A stretch of DNA of 64,000 bases from Fluoribacter dumoffii NY 23 (GCF_000236165.1 NZ_CM001373.1:2091893-2155892), one strand, 5' to 3'; positions 28,901 to 38,057 are shown, counted from the stretch's first letter. The notes: generated from the sequence alone by a model not told the origin. Numbers and translations are program-made.

Positions 28901-29495
28901 TAAATTCTCCGATATTTGTTGCCTTGACTAAGTCATCAAATAATTTGGGATTTTTTAATGCAGGTTTGTCTACTGCCATTAGCTGGATTAATAACTGGTT
29001 TGCTGCTTCTGTTCTAATCTTGGCTAATGCGGTTTGAGTCAGGAGATTGTCATTGGTGGCATCCCATCCCCGCATGGTGCTGAAGTTAAGTCCTAAAGAA
29101 TTTTGCTTTGTTTCCAAGTACTGCCTGAGTACCGTTCCGTTATTATTGAAATCAGTAGTTACAAGGCCTATTAAAACGTCCTGAGGAGCACCTGCCAATG
29201 CAAACTTGACCCGCTGTTCCGCAGCTGCTTGTTGCATGCTTTTAAAAGTATGGGTCGGGTCGGTTAATTCTATATAATTTTGTCCATACAAATTACCTCT
29301 TTTATACAGTCCGGCAAGCGAGTTATTGATTTTCGCCCAAAAAACATTCTGAGGAACCACGGCATCCTCAAAAGTTTGAAGGCTTGCATCAGCTGACAAT
29401 ATTGCATCTAGTGCAGGATCCCTTTCATTCGCAGCAGCAGCTCTTAACTTTGTGGTATCCTGTAACGCACTTAAAAACTCTTTATTTTTAGGCAT
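25902..29495 (-). CDS. Ceg28-like very large effector candidate (1197 aa)
   Basis: No enzyme motif recognised. Residues about 780-950 are a heptad-rich coiled coil (DEVAKEVKKLSDKLDEEIKQ region). Residues about 1000-1120 hold a compact segment (GRFIVDYHPEGEPRSVL, PVKVSIVKGFDESSELAG, IRLKGVNGGPQKDKELRYLW) of a type I associate with other Legionella effectors. Gene-by-gene order from ankH through asd, aroC, prmB, smr, yibN, grxC, secB, gpsA and murI places it where L. pneumophila has Ceg28 (Lpg2311); this is remembered synteny, not a search. ATG at 29495 follows GGAG at 9 bases; the TTG at 29501 is not needed. A candidate PmrA box lies 49 bases upstream. Confidence 0.78.
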   Translation of the reverse strand: MPKNKEFLSALQDTTKLRAAAANERDPALDAILSADASLQTFEDAVVPQNVFWAKINNSLAGLYKRGNLYGQNYIELTDPTHTFKSMQQAAAEQRVKFALAGAPQDVLIGLVTTDFNNNGTVLRQYLETKQNSLGLNFSTMRGWDATNDNLLTQTALAKIRTEAANQLLIQLMAVDKPALKNPKLFDDLVKATNIGEFKTAAKALVNAGGITLPPGKTVDDILDALDFQLKDEVVAEAVKRSEALLDQKAITEFEGQFQKFISKATGAEVLATKDFLKEADSKDFLDELVDNLEETPQNAYRDRIKDLEDGKKDELGKVYQQKLSEHYLKAQILSVDVDINDGDLIAALKAANKSTLNNSLDQLVTDAEDKAITKRALTDDNATTIKIALTKNIINKLSTTSTQLDMEKLHEAAGNLEKFKTLMAGKVGDPNAFDFLKKEDLPEIRKALREQLELKAREKREQDFTAAVEKSRLGAAAHQELIEVFKELPNAKQEELLKDNKHEILISAKTVEELKFHLGGQDAQGRSLVLTDLANENQKAALFKKIHNPEIAKVLAGFSNPRIVPDEGMINQINAKLLTHKDLDLALVNNLKTVVDDISTVCIGAANTNADFYKAFGFTNEHATAFDAAPAKAKIKDNIKDAHNKNRDLFTVLAAGGLSATQERFVQILLRVAGKTAVSINNASVDMNSKDNVQKIYEHTFAKSATAHAFLDKLIPEADANNDTEKRNLKNALSREFTPEVFSELKGKRIETMLSGSDTQKQRVIKDINEDVARIEKARPSIEKHKGHLKNLATDLASLPGLFSGANEVKAKNKATEIKQNYQELSKQCDTILEHLAAAQRELKVYRDKVPKTTQGLSDEVAKEVKKLSDKLDEEIKQIETQLAFYEEVQKQINGKDGTIAQIDKIVSRQATVIAESKDNTTNSYSVIDKTELKTATHQKRQRVPDDNMTGISTNIDENSINFKVQDIPQKGQVLCVDTTHTKDIPGRGPKEFTGRFIVDYHPEGEPRSVLSGKETPSRPVKVSIVKGFDESSELAGQMMDAAKALLKDWDGKSPIRLKGVNGGPQKDKELRYLWTAVCVLGEHHPKFSRDKIEIRGNSPWRPDAERNWKGYTSNSAYTTVFKGSAKGIVDEKVEEFKALVDPKKRNEADKSVKAATTLFRDKLSEGRSHDIATKVEQDVKVQGPRVVLGGSGGND

Positions 29496-29543
29496 AATCA
29501 AACACTCCGCAAACCAATCATTATGTATTCATTTTAAACTTAT

Positions 29544-29563
29544 TTTATTAAAATAACCTTAAA
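29544..29563 (-). promoter_or_regulatory. Candidate PmrA box upstream of the Ceg28-like gene
   Basis: On the minus strand TTTAAGGTT - AT - TTTAATAAA: two TTAA-centred half-sites 11 bases apart, as in the Legionella PmrA consensus cTTAATatT-N2-cTTAATatT. A TAAAAT (29531-29536) lies 7 bases downstream as a possible -10. Ceg genes were defined by such sites, so the match fits the identification. Confidence 0.5.
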
Positions 29564-29649
29564 TTTTTTTACTTAAGTACATCTTGCTTGAATAAAGACT
29601 ATAAGATGGACTAACGTTATAACATTATTATAGCAAGACTAGGGATTAA

Positions 29650-29958
29650 ATGGTGAAAATTATAATAACTGGACTATTATTTGCATCATTAAGCGCTGTT
29701 CATGCGCAGGGGTGTGTCATTGGTGAAATCCCTTCCCAACCCCGTTACGTCTGCTTTGACGGCAGGACCTTGCAGCTTGCAGAAGACGGGCATTACCGCT
29801 GGAACGCGAAAAGGGGGTGTTTTGTCAGTGCGGTACCCTGTTGTGCCTATAATGCGACCCATTATGCCTTTTATCCCAACCCCGCGAAAATTGGCGCCGC
29901 CTATGCCCGCTGCCGCCATGATTACCCGTTCCATTTAGGGGAAATGCAAACGCATTAA
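29650..29958 (+). CDS. Small secreted Cys-rich protein (102 aa)
   Basis: Signal peptide (MVKIIITGLLFASLSAVHA, cleavage near residue 19) followed by about 80 residues with six cysteines (one pair adjacent, PCC), so probably disulfide-linked in the periplasm or outside the cell. No known domain. DNA of the mature part is visibly GC-richer than the genes on either side, hinting at a different codon-use history. A single gene between two effector candidates. Confidence 0.65.
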   Translation: MVKIIITGLLFASLSAVHAQGCVIGEIPSQPRYVCFDGRTLQLAEDGHYRWNAKRGCFVSAVPCCAYNATHYAFYPNPAKIGAAYARCRHDYPFHLGEMQTH

Positions 29959-30069
29959 CAAAATCAGGAATAGGCAGGGCGGCTTTAGACTGGCATTTAA
30001 TGCTAATGAGCTTATCTAAAAATTATCAATACAGCCAGATATTGAAGACCCAGGGAGGATAGGGTTCAT

Positions 30070-32004
30070 TTATCCCGAGTTATGCGATGAAAAAGTTTTT
30101 CTGGCTAATGCATCATCTCCAGAAATTTCGGGGCGTTCATCACGAGAAAAAAATGAGAATGAATTAGGGTCTACCACTTTATTCTCTGCAAGAGTTTGGT
30201 TAATCAGTGTATTTATTTCCCACTGGGTTGAAGTCCAACCATATAAACCCCGTAACTGGCGAATTACCCATAACCGGCTGCGTAGCTGGCGTATGTATTT
30301 CAAATCTGCCGCTTCTTCTGCGGAAGAATTGCCATTTATTTCATTCTTTAACTGCTCTAGTTTGTCTGTAAAGCCTGCGCATCCTGTATTCACCTGGATA
30401 AACTGTTTAATGCATTCCACAGCCAAATTCTTTTTAAATTTCAGCCCAAACCGGTAGTCTTCGCCTAGATTTCTCAAGATTTCTTTAAACGATTCATAAC
30501 TCATATTTTTTTGGATCTTTTCTAGATAAGGGTTTAAAAAAACATAAGATTGAAGAGTATTCCAGAACGCAGCATGATTATATTTTTCGGGACGTTGCGC
30601 CCCATTATCCAATAAATGCCGGGCTATCAACATTCCATTTTCTTGTGGGTTATTCTCATCTACTCGCCCAGACTGAATTTGTTCCAAAGCAATATCCAAA
30701 GGGGTTTTACCTGCTTTGTTGGGTACATTGATGAATTGCTCGAACATACTTAGAGTTTCATCATAACGATATTCGCCGAGCTTGATTGCGGTATGCAAAG
30801 GAGTGTCTTCCGGATCAAAGTGCAGGTGTGTCTCACATAAATTCTGATAGACTCCTATTGTCGTCTGGATTTGCTGCAGAAGCTTCTCTTTTGGAGAATG
30901 CGGGGGAAGGATTTCTTCAACTAGAGCCTGAATTTGTTTCTGATCGAGTTGATTAATATAATTACGAAATTCTGGAATCGAAAATAATGCTGCCCGTAAC
31001 CGTGCAAGCCTGGCTATCGTGGCTTGAGTCATTAAGGCAACCTGTGCCCGCTCCGAGGCCCTCTTCATATCCGCACAATCCTGCAAAACCTCCTGAATAA
31101 GCTCATTGGGGATGAGTACATGCTTCAAAAAGGATTTCCATTTTGCCCTGATAAACTTGGGATTATCACCCAATTGGGCAAAAGCATTTATCTCCGTATA
31201 ACTATGATATTCCTTGTTATCCAAAGGATGGGAGATATAACCGAATTTTGTAGGCCAATAAGAATTGCCTGAATGAGACAGGCGGGAAAGCGACTTGAGA
31301 TCCTCTTTGGTAATATCGAAAGCATGGGGACCGTGGAATAAATGAAAAAACCTGCGGGTCTGGAACCCCATGATACTGTCTACGAACATTAAATCATGAT
31401 CGATTTTGAAAAATACCGCATGAGGTTTGCCTTCTCGCTCCACTAAATAAAAACCATAATTGCCCTTATGTAAATCATCCTCTTCCAGGGTATAGGAGGT
31501 CGCAAGGATACTTGCCAGTGACTCATAATCAATAGATAACTTCTCAAGTGCCTCTGCTTCAATCAGGCTTGCAAAAAAACCTTGCGGAAGTTTATCCAGA
31601 AAATAAATAGGAATTTGGGTTGGGTGGTCCGTTTTTTTAGGGGTACAGTCACACCCCTCATCGAGTTTATCCAAAGTATAAAAATTATGCTCCAAACCTT
31701 CCCTGTGGGCGATAACATAACAAAGGTGCTGGACTGCCAACCCCAGGACATTATGATTACTGTCAACCACCAAATTATTGGGCGAAGTGAGATCGGGGGC
31801 CAAAAACAGGCGAGCCAATTGACCAAACATCACTTCAAATCGAGAAAACTCAGGCCGCCCATATTTATTTTTTTTATAAATAATTTTGTAGGAAGAAGCT
31901 TTTTGATTGGCAGGAGTGTATATCGCATTCAGATAGGTTACATGCCCCGTAACGCGTGAAACGGGGCCCTTTTTTATGTCTTTGATATGGAAAAAAGCTG
32001 CCAT
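30070..32004 (-). CDS. LegA5/OpiA-like kinase-fold protein with ankyrin region (candidate effector)
   Basis: 644 aa. Kinase-like catalytic loop EDDLHKGNYGF (D177, H179, N182) and a following KIDHD (D202, D204) resemble the DxHxxN and metal-binding Asp of lipid kinases; the same pattern marks Legionella LegA5/AnkK and Francisella OpiA, reported as phosphatidylinositol 3-kinases. Ankyrin-like residues about 400-480: EDTPLHTAIKLGEYRYDETL and KAGKTPLDIALEQIQSG. The C-terminus is polar with acidic residues (SRDERPEISGDD). If the kinase call holds, the likely product is PI3P on host vacuole membranes. pilU lies 53 bases upstream. Ortholog to L. pneumophila Lpg2322 is probable, not proven. Confidence 0.8.
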   Translation of the reverse strand: MAAFFHIKDIKKGPVSRVTGHVTYLNAIYTPANQKASSYKIIYKKNKYGRPEFSRFEVMFGQLARLFLAPDLTSPNNLVVDSNHNVLGLAVQHLCYVIAHREGLEHNFYTLDKLDEGCDCTPKKTDHPTQIPIYFLDKLPQGFFASLIEAEALEKLSIDYESLASILATSYTLEEDDLHKGNYGFYLVEREGKPHAVFFKIDHDLMFVDSIMGFQTRRFFHLFHGPHAFDITKEDLKSLSRLSHSGNSYWPTKFGYISHPLDNKEYHSYTEINAFAQLGDNPKFIRAKWKSFLKHVLIPNELIQEVLQDCADMKRASERAQVALMTQATIARLARLRAALFSIPEFRNYINQLDQKQIQALVEEILPPHSPKEKLLQQIQTTIGVYQNLCETHLHFDPEDTPLHTAIKLGEYRYDETLSMFEQFINVPNKAGKTPLDIALEQIQSGRVDENNPQENGMLIARHLLDNGAQRPEKYNHAAFWNTLQSYVFLNPYLEKIQKNMSYESFKEILRNLGEDYRFGLKFKKNLAVECIKQFIQVNTGCAGFTDKLEQLKNEINGNSSAEEAADLKYIRQLRSRLWVIRQLRGLYGWTSTQWEINTLINQTLAENKVVDPNSFSFFSRDERPEISGDDALARKTFSSHNSG

Positions 32005-32056
32005 AAATCACATTGAAATCAGATTGCACCAAATCTTAACATGGAGCATAGAAAAA

Positions 32057-33163
32057 TCAATTGCCTTCAATGGTTAAACTATCATCTTGTGAATCAAAAT
32101 CACCAGCGCTGTTCAAGCGGATTTGTAACCCTACATTATTTTTTGAATCAGCATATTTTATTGCATTTTCCTTAGAAATAGCTCCGCTTCGATACAATTT
32201 TAACAGTGCCTGATCGAAAGTCTGCATCCCTTGTTCAGTGCTGCGTTCCATAGCATCCTTAATGTCATCTATTTTTCCCTTTTCGATCAAATCTGCTATG
32301 TAGGGGGTATTTAATAATAACTCTACCGCTGCCATACGTTGATTGTTTACCCCAGGGACAAGACGCATTGAAATAATAGCCCTAAGATTAAGCGAAAGAT
32401 CCATTAAGACCTGTTTTCTGGCGTCCTCAGGGAAAAAATTAATGATGCGATCCATAGCCTGGTTCGCATTATTGGAATGCAATGTGGAGATGCACAAATG
32501 ACCTGTTTCAGCATAGGCAATAGCTTGCTTCATCGCATTACGTTCCCTGATCTCACCGATTAAAATTACATCCGGGGCTTCCCGCATTGCATTCACCAGT
32601 GCATTTTCATAACTCATTGTATCGATGCCTACTTCCCGTTGATCCACTATGGATTTTTTATGCTGATGGATAAACTCTATGGGATCTTCAATAGTTAGAA
32701 TATGTCCGCTTTGATTTTCATTACGATAGTCAATCATTGCTGCCAGGGTAGTGGATTTACCCGAACCGGTAGCCCCTACCACTAAAATCAGCCCGCGCAG
32801 CTCTAGGACAATTGTTTTTAAAATAAGGGGTAAATTTAATTGTTCAATTGAAGGGATTTTATTCTTGATGTAGCGTACTACCATAGAGATATCCCCTCGT
32901 TGGCGAAATAAATTAATTCTGAAACGTCCAACCTGGGGAATGGAAAGTCCCATATTCAGTTCCATAGTGGCTTCAAATTCTTTACGCTGATCATCGTTCA
33001 TCAGAGATAAAGCAATTTCAGCCATTTGTTGTGATTTGAGGGGTACCTGGCCTACGGGGGCAATAACTCCTTCAATTTTAATATTAGGTGGGGCACCCAC
33101 GCTAAAAAATAAATCTGAAGCACCACGATCGACCATTAATTTAAAAAAAGGTGTTATATCCAT
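32057..33163 (-). CDS. pilU: Type IV pilus retraction ATPase PilU
   Basis: Hexameric cytosolic ATPase helping pilus retraction with PilT. 368 aa. Walker A GATGSGKSTT, Asp box ILTIEDPIEF, Walker B VILIGEIRE and His box GHLCISTLHSNNA are present. The GEIRERNAMKQAIAYAETGH wording and the C-terminal GLQIRLNSAG extension are of PilU rather than PilT type. Monocistronic or with the following effector gene. Confidence 0.93.
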   Translation of the reverse strand: MDITPFFKLMVDRGASDLFFSVGAPPNIKIEGVIAPVGQVPLKSQQMAEIALSLMNDDQRKEFEATMELNMGLSIPQVGRFRINLFRQRGDISMVVRYIKNKIPSIEQLNLPLILKTIVLELRGLILVVGATGSGKSTTLAAMIDYRNENQSGHILTIEDPIEFIHQHKKSIVDQREVGIDTMSYENALVNAMREAPDVILIGEIRERNAMKQAIAYAETGHLCISTLHSNNANQAMDRIINFFPEDARKQVLMDLSLNLRAIISMRLVPGVNNQRMAAVELLLNTPYIADLIEKGKIDDIKDAMERSTEQGMQTFDQALLKLYRSGAISKENAIKYADSKNNVGLQIRLNSAGDFDSQDDSLTIEGN

Positions 33164-33241
33164 TGATCACCCTCCAATAGTCTTGAGCGGGGCTTGTAGC
33201 CCGGTTCACTTCAATGATCCGGCTACAAAGCATCGATACAA

Positions 33242-35188
33242 TTAATCTATTACCAAATCATGTATTCTTCGATTTTCCAATTCACTCTGGCATCTATTTA
33301 AAAAAGCTGCTTTGGCACTTTTTGCAGCGTCACTAAATACGGGCATTAATTCAACTACTTCATTTAATTGAATTAAAAAATTGGTACACTCTTCTTTAGT
33401 ATATTCCATAGACTTCTTTTTTGGGGGAAGAATTTCTTTTTTCGAATTTTTTTCTTCTGAACTTTTCTCCACCAATTCATGGTCAAGTTCATAAGTCAGA
33501 GCCATCATTTCCTGGAAATACTGCGTATTATAAGAAGCCATAGCCAACCGCTCGGCCCCATCATGTTTTCCTGGGGTTGCATGCCAACGTTCTGCCGCCT
33601 CGATAAACTTCTTCATATTTTCAGGGTTTAAAAACTGGGAATATCGCACCACCCCCACGGGGAACTGTTTACCCAAATGGTTCCTTACTTCTACCCCTTT
33701 TTCTTTTAAATAGTCCAGAAACTCTTTTTCAAAACGTACAATCCCTTTTGTTTCGGGGTGAGTAACCACATCCAGGGCAATAATACGCTCATCCAAAGAA
33801 CCAGTACTGGTTGGGGACAATCCCCCATTGGTGCCTTTTAAATATCGAACGTAAACTGCATAGGTTATCGGATACTCTCCTCGCCTTGCGGCTTTATTTA
33901 CCTGGGTTTCTATTTGCTGCAAGATTTCTTCCAGATTCTCTCCTGCCTGGTCGTCTTTTACAGGTATGAAATAATCCACATCACGCAAAATTTTGGGAAA
34001 AGCAACCTGTGGATGAGTAATATGGTTTTCGAAATCAACGATAGGCTTTGTACCCCGTCCTTCAATGGATTCGGCCGCAGCAATTAACATGAATTCCGGT
34101 AATAAATGCCTAAATTCTGAATGAACCAGAAAATTCATCAAATCGGCTCCTAACCTTAACTCCAACTCTTGGACAAAAGAACTAAGCGTTGGTGCATACG
34201 TCGCTTTGCTTGATTGGGTAGGTTTTTCGGTAGTGAAATTCCACATACGCACTTGCCATTGGTGAATTTTTTCACTCACTTCTGAATCGGCAGAACTCGG
34301 CATTCCCATAATACTTACATACTGATTATTCTTTAATATGTCCCCCAGTTTTCCTTTCATTTCTCCAGTATTGTGAAACACCTCCACTGTCTCACGTAAA
34401 TTAAAAGCCTTCACCGCACGGATTTTGATACTAAGGACAATCCCTAAAAAGCCACTGCTGGCTGCACACAAGGTTTGAAAATCAGGGTGATCAGCAGTCA
34501 GTTCTCGTATAGTTCCATCCAAATCACAAACTTTGATTGATTCAACCAGGCCACTGATTGCAGGTTCATCGCGACCTGTTCCATGACCGCCTGGGATGAA
34601 CAACCCGACAAGGCTTGCCCAGCACAGCATGCTAATAGTGGATGAGGATAAATTATTTTTGCGCAGGAATTCGGCATATTCAGCGACTTGCATTCCTGCA
34701 CTGACTTCAACCAGGGTCGCTGGAAGTTGATGGATGGGATTATCAGGATTAATCCATGCAGGTTTTGTATGGACAGGCCCAAGTACTTTTGCCTTGTGAA
34801 ATTTTTTTTTAAAACGGATGATGATGTCTGTACCTTCACTTTGGGGCGCTGCCCTGCCGCCGACTACCTCCGAAAAAGAAAAGCTGCCCTTTCCATATTC
34901 ATCCTCCTGGGTTTTGTTCCAGGGAAATAAGCAACATCCCATACTTTTACTGTTTTTCCATCCTGCACTCGCCCTTAAAGTAATTTTATTTTTCGGGGTT
35001 CGATTTTCATTCAGCCTCTTTACTTCCCTCATAACTAACTGGACTTGTTCTTCATTCTCTACATCAACAACCAAAGCTGCGGGATTTTTCACGTTCCCCA
35101 TATAATTCGACCATCCTTGGCTGTAAGATATTTTATTGCGTTTGAGCATATCCACAAAAGAAACTTTTAGCATGGCAGGAAAAGTCAT
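33242..35188 (-). CDS. FAD-linked oxidase (aldonolactone-oxidase type) with Legionella-specific tail
   Basis: About 648 aa, longer than the usual 450. PCMH-type FAD-binding domain roughly residues 25-280: PAALVVDVENEEQVQLVMRE, then GGHGTGRDEPAISGLVESIK and AASSGFLGIVLSIKIRAV. C-terminal substrate domain of the arabinono-/gulono-lactone oxidase type follows. The last 70 residues are a lysine/glutamate-rich tail (EKSSEEKNSKKEILPPKKKS plus a helical end) not expected in the family. Start: AGGAG lies 5 bases before ATG 35188 (2 bases before ATG 35191); a TTG at 35323 would add 45 residues with no ribosome site. Substrate unknown. Lies between pilU and radA. Confidence 0.8.
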   Translation of the reverse strand: MTFPAMLKVSFVDMLKRNKISYSQGWSNYMGNVKNPAALVVDVENEEQVQLVMREVKRLNENRTPKNKITLRASAGWKNSKSMGCCLFPWNKTQEDEYGKGSFSFSEVVGGRAAPQSEGTDIIIRFKKKFHKAKVLGPVHTKPAWINPDNPIHQLPATLVEVSAGMQVAEYAEFLRKNNLSSSTISMLCWASLVGLFIPGGHGTGRDEPAISGLVESIKVCDLDGTIRELTADHPDFQTLCAASSGFLGIVLSIKIRAVKAFNLRETVEVFHNTGEMKGKLGDILKNNQYVSIMGMPSSADSEVSEKIHQWQVRMWNFTTEKPTQSSKATYAPTLSSFVQELELRLGADLMNFLVHSEFRHLLPEFMLIAAAESIEGRGTKPIVDFENHITHPQVAFPKILRDVDYFIPVKDDQAGENLEEILQQIETQVNKAARRGEYPITYAVYVRYLKGTNGGLSPTSTGSLDERIIALDVVTHPETKGIVRFEKEFLDYLKEKGVEVRNHLGKQFPVGVVRYSQFLNPENMKKFIEAAERWHATPGKHDGAERLAMASYNTQYFQEMMALTYELDHELVEKSSEEKNSKKEILPPKKKSMEYTKEECTNFLIQLNEVVELMPVFSDAAKSAKAAFLNRCQSELENRRIHDLVID

Positions 35189-35375
35189 CATTACTCCTAT
35201 TGTTGAGTGGGTTTCAATTCGATAAAAGACCTTGTCTTTGACTCTTAAAACGTTACAACAATACTGCTTTTGGTCCCTTGACCAGATGCAACTCGGACTC
35301 AGGTTTTCTAAAGGAGGTATCAAATTGCGGCATTATCCGGGTTTGGCCTCGCCCACCCGGAATTCGGTTAAGATC

Positions 35376-36725
35376 TTACATTTTATCCAAAACTTCATGT
35401 AAGTATTTTACAGGTTCAATTATCATGGAAGAATTCTGTTGCTTTGGGGCATTTGCAAAGGGCACTATAGCCCGTTTAAATCCGTGCTTTGCAGCTTCTT
35501 TCAAGCGCTCCTGCCCACTTTGTACTGGTCTGATTTCACCAGCAAGACCCACTTCACCAAAAATAATAGTTTCCCTGTCAAAAATCCGATTACGCAAGCT
35601 GGATACAACCGCAGCTAACAATGCAAGATCTGAGCCAGTTTCTGTCACTTTTACCCCACCCACTACATTGATGAAAATATCCTGATCATAGGTAGCAATT
35701 CCCCCATGTCGATGTAAGACAGCAAGTAAAATTGCCAAACGATTGGATTCAAGCCCCACAGTGACGCGTTTTGATTGTTGTCCATGGGCTTCATCAACCA
35801 AAGCTTGTACTTCAACCAGCATAGGGCGCGATCCTTCCCAGGTCACCATGACTGCGCTCCCGGAAGTAGGTTCTGGTTGACGCGATAAGAAAATTGCAGA
35901 GGGATTTGCTACTTCTTTCAGCCCTTTGTCAGTCATTGCAAATACACCTAACTCATTAACGGCACCAAAACGGTTCTTAATGGCACGAATTACTCTGAAA
36001 CGGCTATCGCTTTGTCCTTCAAAATATAAAACACTATCCACCATATGTTCTAAAACCCGGGGTCCTGCCAACGCTCCCTCTTTGGTGACATGCCCCACCA
36101 AAAATACTGCCGTTTGGGTCAATTTGGCAAACCGAACCAATTGAGCGGCGGATTCCCGAACCTGGCTTACCCCGCCTGGAGCAGAACTGATGTTCTCGGT
36201 AAAAATTGTTTGGATGGAATCAATAACAATTACCTTGGGATTCTCCTTTTGTGCTTGCGCAATAATGGATTCAACCTGAGTCTCGGCTAATAACCTTAAT
36301 CCTGCCAAAGGCAACCCCAGTCGTTTCGCTCTCATGGCGACCTGCTGCAAGGATTCTTCGCCGGTAACGTACAAAACCGCTTCCTGCATGGAAAGATTTG
36401 CCAAGGTTTGCAATAACAAAGTAGATTTGCCGATGCCTGGGTCTCCTCCAATGAGGACCACAGAACCATAAACCAATCCCCCGCCAAGGACTCTGTTCAG
36501 TTCAGACAAACCGCAATCCATCCGTACTTCATTATTCATGACTACATCTTCTACAGCGGTAATTACAGAACGTTGATTTACCCAGGATGCGCTTCGCGCA
36601 TTTCGATTCACCGGCAAACCTTCTTCTGCAATTGAATTCCACGCGCTACAATGGGTGCATTGTCCTGCCCATTGTTTAAAAACTGCGCCACACTGACTGC
36701 AAACAAATTGAGTTTTTGTTTTCAT
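35376..36725 (-). CDS. radA: DNA repair protein RadA
   Basis: Hexameric helicase that extends D-loops in recombination; in naturally competent bacteria it helps integrate DNA. 450 aa from ATG 36725. N-terminal zinc finger C9-C12-C23-C26, Walker A GGDPGIGKST at 93-102, RadA-specific KNRFG at 250-254, and a C-terminal Lon-protease-like domain (DIFINVVGGVKVTETGSDLA). The longer frame to 36761 adds a stretch not seen in RadA. Confidence 0.96.
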   Translation of the reverse strand: MKTKTQFVCSQCGAVFKQWAGQCTHCSAWNSIAEEGLPVNRNARSASWVNQRSVITAVEDVVMNNEVRMDCGLSELNRVLGGGLVYGSVVLIGGDPGIGKSTLLLQTLANLSMQEAVLYVTGEESLQQVAMRAKRLGLPLAGLRLLAETQVESIIAQAQKENPKVIVIDSIQTIFTENISSAPGGVSQVRESAAQLVRFAKLTQTAVFLVGHVTKEGALAGPRVLEHMVDSVLYFEGQSDSRFRVIRAIKNRFGAVNELGVFAMTDKGLKEVANPSAIFLSRQPEPTSGSAVMVTWEGSRPMLVEVQALVDEAHGQQSKRVTVGLESNRLAILLAVLHRHGGIATYDQDIFINVVGGVKVTETGSDLALLAAVVSSLRNRIFDRETIIFGEVGLAGEIRPVQSGQERLKEAAKHGFKRAIVPFANAPKQQNSSMIIEPVKYLHEVLDKM

Positions 36726-36958
36726 GCTTATTCCAAAAATTGAAACGAAATCAATATACACGATTTATTCTATCGAAGCTTTATAATACGAAGCATGCTA
36801 GAGTACCAACGGTCTGTGGCTAATTTCTCCATTTATTCAACTGAAGCTTTACCTTTCAACAAAGGCTTCACCAAATTCATGAAAATTAATTGACATAGAT
36901 TGAATCCTGGGAACAACTTAGTATAATCAGTACATTTTGAACAAACAGGACAAAATCT

Positions 36959-37180
36959 ATGAGCCAGGATTTGCATTTTGAACAATCGATTACCGAACTC
37001 GAAGAAATTGTCAGACAGCTCGAAAAAGGAGAGCTTTCTTTGGAAGACTCCCTCAAGCAATTCGAAAAGGGGATAAGCCTGGCCAGACGATGTCAAAATG
37101 TGTTACACAAGGCCGAGCAAAAAATAGAAACATTAACTTCTGCTGAATACAGCTCGGATGAACAATTAAGTGATAAGTGA
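36959..37180 (+). CDS. xseB: Exodeoxyribonuclease VII small subunit
   Basis: 73-residue helical protein; [20 protein letters not shown] and [20 protein letters not shown] are the XseB helices. It pairs with XseA, not in this window. Overlaps the ispA start by 11 bases, the standard xseB-ispA order. Confidence 0.95.
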   Translation: MSQDLHFEQSITELEEIVRQLEKGELSLEDSLKQFEKGISLARRCQNVLHKAEQKIETLTSAEYSSDEQLSDK

Positions 37181-38057
37181 CTACATACAACGGCATGAAG
37201 AGTTCCTTGGCAAAATCATCAACGAATCTTCCGTCCCTGCAACATCCATACGTACTGCTATCAATTATTCCCTGTTTCCCGGCGGGAAAAGAATTCGCCC
37301 CATTCTGGTCTATTTAACAGGAAGTTTAATTGAGCTGGATTTAAGAGTTCTTGATGTGATTGCCGCAGCAATCGAATTAACCCATTGCTATTCTTTAATC
37401 CATGATGATCTTCCCGCTATGGACAATGATGATTTCCGTCGGGGAAAACCGAGTTGTCATAAAGCCTTTGATGAGGCAACTGCGATTTTGGTTGGCGATG
37501 GCATGCAAGCCCTGGCCATAGAAGTACTGTTAACCCATCTATCGCCTCTGCTCCAACCCCGGCAAGTGATCGCAAGCACACTCGAACTTGTTAAAGCCAG
37601 CGGTATCAGTGGAATGGTAAGCGGCCAAAGCCTGGATTTATCTGAATTAGCCAAATCATCTACTGGCGAAGAGCAGTTGAGGGAAATTCACTATCTTAAG
37701 ACGGGACGGCTCATTCTCGCGTGTGTTGAAATGGTTCTCAATGCCCATTCATCAGTGACGGAAAGCGAGAAAACCGCTTTACGGACTTATGCCACCCATC
37801 TGGGTATAGTCTTCCAAATGCAAGACGATTATCTGGATCATTACGCCCCCGCCGAGATATTGGGCAAGGGACGTTCCTCTGATTTGGCCAATCAAAAAAC
37901 CACCTTTGCTACCTTATATTCCAAACATAAACTGGAAGAGGAAATCAATGAGCATTTTCACATGGCCCTTGAGGCATTAAACCTGTTTGGGGAAAAAGCG
38001 CGTCCCTTGGTTGAGTTAACCCAACAATTACAGAAGCGGAGCAAGCTGGATAAGTAA
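37170..38057 (+). CDS. ispA: Farnesyl diphosphate synthase
   Basis: Condenses IPP with DMAPP and GPP to the C15 precursor of ubiquinone and undecaprenyl phosphate. 295 aa. First aspartate motif [17 protein letters not shown], second [10 protein letters not shown], lysines in FPGGKRIRP. The start is a GTG inside the xseB end. No dxs follows, as in some other gammaproteobacteria; bioC converges instead. Confidence 0.94.
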   Translation: MISDYIQRHEEFLGKIINESSVPATSIRTAINYSLFPGGKRIRPILVYLTGSLIELDLRVLDVIAAAIELTHCYSLIHDDLPAMDNDDFRRGKPSCHKAFDEATAILVGDGMQALAIEVLLTHLSPLLQPRQVIASTLELVKASGISGMVSGQSLDLSELAKSSTGEEQLREIHYLKTGRLILACVEMVLNAHSSVTESEKTALRTYATHLGIVFQMQDDYLDHYAPAEILGKGRSSDLANQKTTFATLYSKHKLEEEINEHFHMALEALNLFGEKARPLVELTQQLQKRSKLDK

